Assembly: GCA_030747475.1 (NCBI GenBank)
Contig: JASLKO010000007.1
Coordinates: 1 to 9,542 of the forward strand
DNA length: 9,542 nt
Direction of reading: 5' to 3'
DNA from: Candidatus Thalassarchaeaceae archaeon
GTDB lineage: Archaea; Thermoplasmatota; Poseidoniia; Poseidoniales; Thalassarchaeaceae
In this document: piece by piece, positions 1 to 5,586 of the stretch
Layout of the letters: each line of letters opens with the position of its first letter
Position numbering within the stretch: position 1 is the stretch's first letter
Notes under the pieces: generated by a model
What the model was told of the DNA's origin: nothing
Seen by the model: the letters and a program-made list of their open reading frames with translations, nothing else
The model's database searches: none
Program-made: the position numbers and the translations under genes

Positions 1-630
1 CCCGCATTCTTTGAGCATGCGAACGTAATCCTTTGTCGTTCCAAAGTGAACGTAAGTTTTGGTTAGCCATTTCCAAGGATGTTCTTTCATCTTACATATG
101 AAACGCGCGTAAGCACCGACCCACACTCGCATCCAAAGATAACCGAACCAACCATGGACCCGATTCATTTTTGCAGGATCCACAATGACAAGTGTTCCTC
201 CTGGTTTGAGGACACGTTTGACTTCTGCTAAGCCCGCTCGCTTGTCATACCAGTCGCGGAAAGAAAACAGAGAACAGACGCCATCAAAACTCCCGTCTTC
301 AAACGGCATATCTTCTGCGGTCGCTTCAACAAAATTTGCTGGTGTTTTTCGGTTTTCATTCACCCGTTTTTCTGCAACTGAAAGCATGGCGGGAATTGGA
401 TCAAGACAGGTCAAATCGCGATCAGGCATCATTTCGGCAAAGGTACCGGGTCCACAGCCGACTTCGAGGATTTTTCCTTCACTAGGAAGGCGACTGCGAA
501 CCATTTTCCGCCATCTTTTATCTTGGCCAAAAGTCGCAAAACGATTGATTCTATCGTATACGGGGATGGTCGCTTCGAGGTTGCGTTGGAGCTCAGCCCA
601 ATCCTCCTCTCCAATGCGCTCGGTATCCAT
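1..630 (-). CDS. UbiE/MenG-like SAM-dependent methyltransferase (partial, 3' end outside the window)
   Basis: The frame is open for 210 codons from the ATG at 630 to the left edge, so the C-terminus is missing. An in-frame stop at 646-648 lies a few codons upstream, and no other start lies between, so this start is firm. Residues 24-41 (PVYDRINRFATFGQDKRW) resemble the UbiE signature YDxxNxxxSxGxxRxW. Residues 54-63 (ILEVGCGPGT) are the glycine-rich SAM-binding motif I. LKPGGTLVIVD at 141-151 is the usual post-motif III strand. Known family role: C-methylation of demethylmenaquinone or a related quinone precursor at the cytoplasmic membrane. The region beyond residue 160 is less like bacterial UbiE: the ESIR-type segment is replaced by TYVHFGTTKDY at about 192-202. 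The substrate is therefore inferred; another small-molecule methyltransferase of the same superfamily is possible. It is transcribed divergently from the ATP synthase operon. Only a weak purine stretch (GAAGG, about 13 nt upstream) could serve as Shine-Dalgarno. Confidence 0.85.
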   Translation of the reverse strand, partial: MDTERIGEEDWAELQRNLEATIPVYDRINRFATFGQDKRWRKMVRSRLPSEGKILEVGCGPGTFAEMMPDRDLTCLDPIPAMLSVAEKRVNENRKTPANFVEATAEDMPFEDGSFDGVCSLFSFRDWYDKRAGLAEVKRVLKPGGTLVIVDPAKMNRVHGWFGYLWMRVWVGAYARFICKMKEHPWKWLTKTYVHFGTTKDYVRMLKECG

Positions 631-769
631 CGTTACGCACGGCCTTCAATCGCCTATTTGGTTCAATCCTCGCGCTGTTTTCTCACATTCTGAAAAAGAG
701 TAGTCTCAATGACATGAAGGTATCATCATAAACCCCTCAACGGTCGCGACTTCACCATAGGTGGATTCC
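631..769. promoter_or_regulatory. Divergent intergenic region, presumed promoters of the methyltransferase and the ATP synthase operon
   Basis: This 139-nt gap separates two divergent genes and must hold their start signals. On the + strand a weak TATA-like stretch (TATCATCATAAA, 721-732) would place transcription initiation near 750-758, giving a short leader before atpH. I see no convincing BRE/TATA pair, and nothing clear for the - strand. No RNA gene or credible small ORF was found here. Confidence 0.3.
759..763 (+). promoter_or_regulatory. Shine-Dalgarno of atpH
   Basis: AGGTG matches part of the consensus GGAGGTGA and ends 6 nt before the ATG at 770. It overlaps the in-frame GTG at 761, which argues against that GTG as the start. 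Confidence 0.6.
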
Positions 770-1084
770 ATGAGTCGAGCAGATGTCCTAAGGACCATCA
801 AAGATGCCGAAGCTGATGCAGGCGCAACGCTTGCCAAAGCGGAAAACGAAGCGAGCAGTATCATGTCCAAAGCACGGGCTGGCGCGTCTGAAACTGTGGC
901 TGCAGGCCGCAGCCAAGCGCAGGCAGATGCACAACAGATGATTGACGATGCTCGTGCTGCAGCACAAAAAGAAGCGGATAAGGTTGCCAAAGGTGGCGAC
1001 AAGACCATCACCAAGATTCACGATAATGGAGAATCCAACCGTTCCACTGCAGTCGATGTCGTACTTGATGCATTCAAGGCTTAA
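770..1084 (+). CDS. atpH: A-type ATP synthase subunit H (peripheral stalk)
   Basis: Encodes 104 residues, the usual size of AhaH/AtpH. The protein is almost all predicted helix rich in Ala, Glu, Lys and Gln (about residues 3-75), as expected for the long coiled coil that pairs with AtpE to form the peripheral stalks holding the A3B3 head static against subunit I. The N-terminus MSRADVLRTIKDAEADA is typical of the family, and the C-terminal part (about 85-104, ending VVLDAFKA) fits the short head-binding region. The ATG at 770 was chosen over an in-frame GTG at 761 because the Shine-Dalgarno overlaps that GTG. First gene of the operon; 20 nt separate it from atpI. Low-complexity coiled coils resemble one another, so the call leans on gene position as well as sequence. 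Confidence 0.85.
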   Translation: MSRADVLRTIKDAEADAGATLAKAENEASSIMSKARAGASETVAAGRSQAQADAQQMIDDARAAAQKEADKVAKGGDKTITKIHDNGESNRSTAVDVVLDAFKA

Positions 1085-1104
1085 GCAATCAATGGGGAAT
1101 CAGC

Positions 1105-3216
1105 ATGTCACAGATCCTTACTCGTCAGATGGGCCGTTTGGTCGCTGCTGGCACATTGGATCAGATGGATGCAACCATCGAAACTTTGGCCCGTTTACGA
1201 GCACTTCATTTCGTTGACTACGATGGCTCGGACGACGACCTTGCATTGGGCGCACCTAGTGATGCGGCAGATGCATTGAGTCGCGATGTCAACAAATTGC
1301 GCGCTGCGGCTTCCTTGGTCGATTCCAATTCCAATTCATCCACATCCGCAGCTCCAATTCGAGAGGCACTTTCCGCAGACTTGCACAGTCAGGTTGATTC
1401 ATTGCTTTCCGACAATGATCGCTTGGCCGAAATTTCAGCCGCATTGGAATCGCTTTCAGATGAAGAGTTGTCTTTACAAATGGTGGCACCACTGAATGCC
1501 GATGTTGATTTGCTTGGTGGTTTTGAATCACTTACAGCGTATGTGGGGACAGTTCGAGATCTAAGTGCAGCGAAACAAGCAGCATCGAACGGCCTCATTC
1601 TGTCTGGAAACAATGGCAAAAAAACAATTGTTGGTGTGTTTGTTCGCAATGAAGATGCTAAAGAAACACAATCGGCTTTGGAAGAAGCCGGTTTTGCAGC
1701 CATTTCCATCCCTGAATGCGATGGTTCAGTCGCATCTCGCCTCAACAAAATTGCCTCTGAGCGAAAATCTCTCATGCAGGAAAGTGAAACTCTGAATGCG
1801 AATGTCGAATCATGGAGTGAATCCAATGCTGACGTTCTACACAGTGGTTTAGAATTGTTAGAGCGTGATCAAGAATTGGCAACGGCCCCAGTTCGTGTTG
1901 CAGTCACTGACCATGCATTCATCATCGATGGTTGGATTGAGATGGCACGAGCCGACGAGGTGTCGAGCGCTCTAAGCGAACATTGTACTGTGGTCGATAT
2001 CGAGCCGTTCAAGATTCAACCTGGTGGCGGCGCACACGGTCACAACGACCATGGTCATCACCAAGAAATGCCACCGATTGCATTCCAAGAACGGTCTGCG
2101 AGCAAGCCAATGGAATTGCTAACAGACGCGGTCGGTCGACCTGCATATGGGCGTATTGACCCGACCGTTTTCATGTTCATCACCTATCCAATCTTCTTTG
2201 GAATGATGCTCGGAGACATGGCCTATGGCATGGTCACCATGTTGTTTGGTGTGATGCTCTTGCGAAAGGCAGGCACGAACGACATGCTCAACCTCGGTGG
2301 AAAATTCCTACTTTACATTGGGCTTGGCACCTTTGTTTTCGGTTACATTTACGCAGAGTTTGCCGGATGGGAAATTTTCCCTCATTACGATTCAAACCCC
2401 GCGGTAGCTCTACAGATGTTCTACCCAGAAATTGCCGAGGGCACATATCATGCATGGCATGCCTCATTGCCATTTGGACTTGAATTGGCCTTCCCATTCC
2501 ACAGGGTTTCAATGGTAGAAGCAGGGGGCAATTTGGAGCACCTTATTCTTCTTACAATCTACCTTGGTGTCGCACACGTTTTCATCGGCCTCGTCCTTGG
2601 ATTCCGTGACATCTGGCTACATGGAAATGGTCACGGCGACGAAGGCTTCGTGTGCGCATTGTTTGAGAAAGGCAGTTGGATGATTCTCCTCTTCGGTGGA
2701 TTCCTTGCTGCCTACGCTTTCCTATCCAAACCCGCATATGAGGAACGATGGGTCAATCCAGACCCTGCTTATCTGGATCTTCTCAGTACCATGATGACTG
2801 TGGGTGGCGTCATGATTGTCGTCGCTGTCATCATGATTATGTGGATGCTATGGCGATATCACGGTGTCCCCTTCCCGATTAACATTGGACTTGGTCCAAT
2901 TGAAGCGGTCGGCATGATGCCCACCGTCATCTCCTACGTGCGATTATTTGCAGTCGGTGTCGTCGGTGTCAAGATTGCCGAAACAGGCAATACGATGTTG
3001 TTTGATAAAATCAGCATGGATGAACCGATTATGGCTGCGATTCTTGTCGTCGGTTGGTTGGCCGTACAATTCTTCGCTTGGGGTCTAGGTGTATTTAGCC
3101 CCAACATCCACGCAGCACGATTGCATTTCGTCGAGTGGATGAGACAGTTCTATGATGCGAGTGGTGAGGCGTTCAAACCATTCGGATTCAAAGCGCGCCG
3201 CGTGGAGGTGGAGTAG
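1105..3216 (+). CDS. atpI: A-type ATP synthase subunit I (membrane stator, subunit a)
   Basis: Encodes 703 residues, within the family's usual range (about 620-720). The N-terminal half (about 1-340) is soluble with coiled-coil segments and anchors the peripheral stalks. The C-terminal half has about eight membrane helices, near residues 354-370, 373-391, 401-420, 480-500, 524-543, 561-586, 600-628 and 640-665. Family motifs are clear: PIFFGMMLGDMAYG after the first helix, SYVRLFAVG with Arg613, and HAARLHFVEW with Arg672. Arg613 and Arg672 match the two half-channel arginines (Arg735 and Arg799 in yeast Vph1). They face the rotor glutamate during ion transfer, so the protein should be active. 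GGGG at 1094-1097 serves as Shine-Dalgarno, 7 nt before the ATG. Oddity: a histidine cluster HGHNDHGHH at 311-319 lies in the linker before the first membrane helix. Confidence 0.97.
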   Translation: MSQILTRQMGRLVAAGTLDQMDATIETLARLRALHFVDYDGSDDDLALGAPSDAADALSRDVNKLRAAASLVDSNSNSSTSAAPIREALSADLHSQVDSLLSDNDRLAEISAALESLSDEELSLQMVAPLNADVDLLGGFESLTAYVGTVRDLSAAKQAASNGLILSGNNGKKTIVGVFVRNEDAKETQSALEEAGFAAISIPECDGSVASRLNKIASERKSLMQESETLNANVESWSESNADVLHSGLELLERDQELATAPVRVAVTDHAFIIDGWIEMARADEVSSALSEHCTVVDIEPFKIQPGGGAHGHNDHGHHQEMPPIAFQERSASKPMELLTDAVGRPAYGRIDPTVFMFITYPIFFGMMLGDMAYGMVTMLFGVMLLRKAGTNDMLNLGGKFLLYIGLGTFVFGYIYAEFAGWEIFPHYDSNPAVALQMFYPEIAEGTYHAWHASLPFGLELAFPFHRVSMVEAGGNLEHLILLTIYLGVAHVFIGLVLGFRDIWLHGNGHGDEGFVCALFEKGSWMILLFGGFLAAYAFLSKPAYEERWVNPDPAYLDLLSTMMTVGGVMIVVAVIMIMWMLWRYHGVPFPINIGLGPIEAVGMMPTVISYVRLFAVGVVGVKIAETGNTMLFDKISMDEPIMAAILVVGWLAVQFFAWGLGVFSPNIHAARLHFVEWMRQFYDASGEAFKPFGFKARRVEVE

Positions 3217-3248
3217 CGCATATCACATTCCCAGCTATGCTTGGAAAA

Positions 3249-3254
3249 AGGAGG
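3249..3254 (+). promoter_or_regulatory. Strong Shine-Dalgarno of atpK
   Basis: A perfect AGGAGG lies 7 nt before the ATG at 3262 in an A-rich, weakly structured context. It fixes the start at 3262 rather than the in-frame TTG at 3241, which is upstream of this site. It is among the strongest sites in the operon, which suits the many rotor copies needed per complex. Confidence 0.85.
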
Positions 3255-3261
3255 AAATAAT

Positions 3262-3576
3262 ATGAAAAACAGAAAGACAATGACAGGAATGACAGCCCTT
3301 CTTGGCCTATTCTCGTTTGCGATGGTCGCAACCGTAGTATCGGCAGCAGAAGGTGACGCAGCAGCAACATCCTACAACTGGGATGCAGCCAAGCTAGGTG
3401 CAGGTATTGCACTTGGTCTTGCTGGTGTTGGAACTGGAATCAGCCAAGGACAAATTGGTGCCGCAGCAGTCGGTATGATTGCTGAAGATGGTAGCAAGTT
3501 CGTTACTGGTTTGATTTTCACAGCTCTACCTGAGACAATTGTCCTATTCGGTTTCTTGGCCCTGTTCCTGCTCTGA
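3262..3576 (+). CDS. atpK: A-type ATP synthase subunit K (rotor ring proteolipid, subunit c)
   Basis: Encodes 104 residues with one two-helix hairpin (about 43-71 and 80-104), preceded by a basic, hydrophobic N-terminal segment. That segment (about 1-28, ending VVSA before AEGD) looks like a cleavable signal peptide or an extra membrane helix. Several copies form the rotor ring in the membrane. The ion-carrying carboxylate is Glu91 in ALPETIVLFGF. Aligned by eye to Enterococcus hirae NtpK, Gln62 (GISQG) falls on Gln110, Leu89 on Leu61, Thr92 on Thr64 and Glu91 on Glu139, four of the five sodium ligands; Gln65 is replaced by Ile93. Sodium use is therefore possible but unproven. The loop GQIGAAAVGMIAED (63-76) is typical of single-hairpin archaeal subunits. 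It lies 45 nt after atpI and 45 nt before atpE. Confidence 0.95.
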   Translation: MKNRKTMTGMTALLGLFSFAMVATVVSAAEGDAAATSYNWDAAKLGAGIALGLAGVGTGISQGQIGAAAVGMIAEDGSKFVTGLIFTALPETIVLFGFLALFLL

Positions 3577-3609
3577 GCAGAAACATCCGAGACCAATATA
3601 CGACTCAAA

Positions 3610-3614
3610 AAGGA
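3610..3614 (+). promoter_or_regulatory. Shine-Dalgarno of atpE
   Basis: AAGGA lies 7 nt before the ATG at 3622. The same frame also has GTG at 3619 (4 nt spacing) and ATG at 3625 (10 nt spacing). Spacing favours 3622, but the three starts cannot be separated with certainty. Confidence 0.55.
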
Positions 3615-3621
3615 ACGTGTG

Positions 3622-4188
3622 ATGATGTCCCTAGATGCGTTAGCTGACGAAATTGCCGCGCAGGCAAAGGCGGAAGCCAAAGCTCTGACTGATGAAGCCA
3701 AGAAGGCTGCAAAATCAGTCAAGAAAGAAGCTGAGGCCGAAGTTGCAGAGATCCGCGATTCGCTGATTTCTCGAGCCGAGCGCGAATCCACCCAGCTCTC
3801 CACGGAACTCGTCGCCTCATCTCGACAGAACAACCAGAAGCGTGAACTCATCGCTAAAGCGACTGAGTTAGATGCGACATGGGATGCGGTCAAGGCAGAA
3901 GTTGGCTCCGCGAAACTCGCGGGCCGTGCAGCCTTGATCAAGGCCCTGGTTGCTGAAGCAAAGGATGCCGGTGCAGGCATGAAGATGCGCCCAGTATCCA
4001 TTGATCGCAAAGCGTTGGAGAAGGAAGCGAAAGGATTCGATTTCGGAGACGATGTCGATGGGCTTGGAGGATTCACCCTTGAATCCAAAGATGGCTCTAT
4101 CGTACTCGATTACCGCTTTGATAACCGATTAGAAGGGGCTTGGAAATCAAGCCTCGGGTCGGTCAATACAGCATTATTTGGAAATTAA
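3622..4188 (+). CDS. atpE: A-type ATP synthase subunit E (peripheral stalk)
   Basis: Encodes 188 residues from the preferred ATG, close to the family norm of about 185-205. Residues 5-95 form a long charged Ala/Lys/Glu-rich helix, the coiled-coil partner of AtpH. Residues about 100-188 form the globular domain that clamps the top of the A/B head. The C-terminal signature is plain: GGFTLESKDGSIVLDYRFDN at 149-168, followed by a helix ending in NTALFGN, which is diagnostic for subunit E. GTG at 3619 or ATG at 3625 could be the true start, changing the length by one residue. It sits between the rotor gene and atpC, 18 nt before atpC, as in other euryarchaeal operons. Nothing appears broken or unusual. 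Confidence 0.95.
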   Translation: MMSLDALADEIAAQAKAEAKALTDEAKKAAKSVKKEAEAEVAEIRDSLISRAERESTQLSTELVASSRQNNQKRELIAKATELDATWDAVKAEVGSAKLAGRAALIKALVAEAKDAGAGMKMRPVSIDRKALEKEAKGFDFGDDVDGLGGFTLESKDGSIVLDYRFDNRLEGAWKSSLGSVNTALFGN

Positions 4189-4206
4189 ACTAAAGGAAGT
4201 GAATGA

Positions 4207-5253
4207 ATGGTTAGAATCGCAAATGGTCGTAGCAATATGGCCAATGCTTCCGCGCGCGCAAAGGCGCGCAAAGCATCTCTCATCGATTCAACCCGCATGC
4301 GTCAATTGCTTCAGCAAGGACCCGATACCATCGGCACAAGTATTGCCGAATTTGGTTATCGAAATGAAATCGATTTGTACGCTGGTAGATTTACTGGCGC
4401 TGATTTGATTGAAGTCGCATTGAATCACAATCTCGATGCAGATTTCGATTCGGTTTTGGGCTTCTGCCAAGGTCGGCTGAAAGGCATGGTTGCGGTATAC
4501 GTTGACCGTTTTTCGTATCAGAATGCGAAAACAGTTCTACGTGCCATTCACAGTGGTGCCAGTATCGAAATGGTTGCTGGCCAAGTACTGCCTGAGGAGA
4601 ATTTGAACAACAGCCACTGGCTTGACATGGTTCGCAACTGCAACACTTTGGGTGATGTGGTCAATGCGATGTCTGGCACACCTTGGGGACAAGCGCTCTC
4701 CAAGCTAGATGCTGATTCCAATCTACAACAAATGGAAGATGCTTTGGATACTGCTTACTACAGTACTGCACTTGCATCTATACGTGGCCCTGATGGTCAT
4801 CCATTGTTGGAACGATATATCCGAACAGAAATTGATCATCGAAACATCATCAACCAATTCCGCGGGCTACGTCAAGGTATCATTGGCGAGAACCGCGATG
4901 CTCTCATGATTCATGGGGGCAAGATCAACAAAGCAGCTCTGAAGGCTGCTTCACAAGCCGAATCGAATGAGGCACTCTTGGAGGTCCTCCGCCGAGCCCC
5001 TTCATTCGATGATACTGGATTTGAGGAGGCCATTCAGGCCTCATCGATTTCGCTCGACCCTGTGGTCACGTTGTTGCAAACTCAACGCCGTGTCATGATG
5101 CGTCGATTTGCACATCTGAATCCAATATCGGCATTCCCAGTTATACATTACATCGAGAGCAAAGTGCTCGAGGTGCAAAACATCCGCTTGCTCGTGCGTG
5201 GCAAGTCGGCAGGCCTCCCTGACGAGGTCATCGAAGCGCACTTGAATATCTGA
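4207..5253 (+). CDS. atpC: A-type ATP synthase subunit C (central-stalk funnel, subunit d homologue)
   Basis: Encodes 348 residues, the family's usual size. The mostly helical protein caps the cytoplasmic face of the AtpK ring and passes torque to AtpD and AtpF. Recognition rests on the N-terminal NASARAKARKASLI segment (about 13-26), the helical body, and the C-terminal signature EVQNIRLLVRGKSAGLPDEV (about 322-341), which is well conserved in V/A-type subunit C/d. AGGA at 4194-4197 lies 9 nt before the ATG at 4207. A second ATG (Met11, 4237) lacks a ribosome binding site but begins a segment more like other homologues, so a shorter product is a minor alternative. A strong potential RNA hairpin lies just inside the gene (4244-4276). 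The stop overlaps the atpF Shine-Dalgarno, suggesting translational coupling. Confidence 0.95.
   Translation: MVRIANGRSNMANASARAKARKASLIDSTRMRQLLQQGPDTIGTSIAEFGYRNEIDLYAGRFTGADLIEVALNHNLDADFDSVLGFCQGRLKGMVAVYVDRFSYQNAKTVLRAIHSGASIEMVAGQVLPEENLNNSHWLDMVRNCNTLGDVVNAMSGTPWGQALSKLDADSNLQQMEDALDTAYYSTALASIRGPDGHPLLERYIRTEIDHRNIINQFRGLRQGIIGENRDALMIHGGKINKAALKAASQAESNEALLEVLRRAPSFDDTGFEEAIQASSISLDPVVTLLQTQRRVMMRRFAHLNPISAFPVIHYIESKVLEVQNIRLLVRGKSAGLPDEVIEAHLNI
4244..4276 (+). repeat. Imperfect inverted repeat / potential RNA hairpin inside atpC
   Basis: GCGCGC (4254-4259) pairs with GCGCGC (4264-4269) around an AAAG loop. An outer arm ATGCTT (4244-4249) pairs with AAGCAT (4271-4276), leaving a 4-by-1 internal loop. 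The structure lies in codons 13-24 of atpC. The pairing is read directly from the sequence; any function is unknown, and the Ala/Arg/Lys-rich protein segment could produce it by chance. Confidence 0.5.
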
Positions 5254-5258
5254 GGTGA
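5252..5258 (+). promoter_or_regulatory. Shine-Dalgarno of atpF overlapping the atpC stop codon
   Basis: GAGGTGA, a near-complete anti-16S match, overlaps the TGA stop of atpC (5251-5253) and ends 4 nt before the atpF ATG. This layout favours re-initiation by ribosomes finishing atpC. Confidence 0.7.
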
Positions 5259-5262
5259 AAAA

Positions 5263-5562
5263 ATGGAGATCGCAGTTGTCGGTACATCAGAATTCACACT
5301 TGGATTCCAACTTGCAGGCGTAAACCGTTTGCATAATCCTGCTGATGATGAAGAACTTGCAACTACAATGCGTTCTCTCCTCAATCAGAAGGATGTAGGC
5401 ATTGTCGTCATTGACAGTGCTGATTTAACTCGCTTGTCTGACAGATTGCGTTCGCAAATTGCAGACAGCATAACGCCCACAGTATTGGGCATCGGGACCG
5501 AAGAGGATAACACCCTCCGAGAGTCCATCAAGTCGGCACTTGGTGTCGATTTATGGAAATGA
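5263..5562 (+). CDS. atpF: A-type ATP synthase subunit F (central stalk)
   Basis: Encodes 99 residues, the normal length. The family fold, a small Rossmann-like alpha/beta domain with a C-terminal helix, is visible. Strand one is MEIAVVGTSEFTLGFQLAGV (1-20), with the typical Gly-rich start and the GFQLAGV segment common in subunit F. It is followed by the alternating hydrophobic strand VGIVVIDSADL. The protein binds AtpD in the rotating shaft and in the related V-type enzymes modulates ATP hydrolysis. It lies 9 nt after atpC and 24 nt before atpA, the standard place between C and A in euryarchaeal operons. No unusual residues or truncation are seen. Confidence 0.94.
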   Translation: MEIAVVGTSEFTLGFQLAGVNRLHNPADDEELATTMRSLLNQKDVGIVVIDSADLTRLSDRLRSQIADSITPTVLGIGTEEDNTLRESIKSALGVDLWK

Positions 5563-5586
5563 TTTCAAAAAAGGAAGTGACAAAAA

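Noticed and set aside
185..703. Open frame of 172 codons on the + strand
   Set aside because: It lies opposite the UbiE-like methyltransferase, whose - strand frame has clear SAM-binding motifs; the + strand translation shows no recognisable domain.
3372..4088. - strand open frame of 238 codons across atpK and atpE
   Set aside because: It is a by-product of Ala/Lys/Glu-rich codons on the other strand; it is Ser/Ala-rich, has no domain and no ribosome binding site, and overlaps two well-identified genes.
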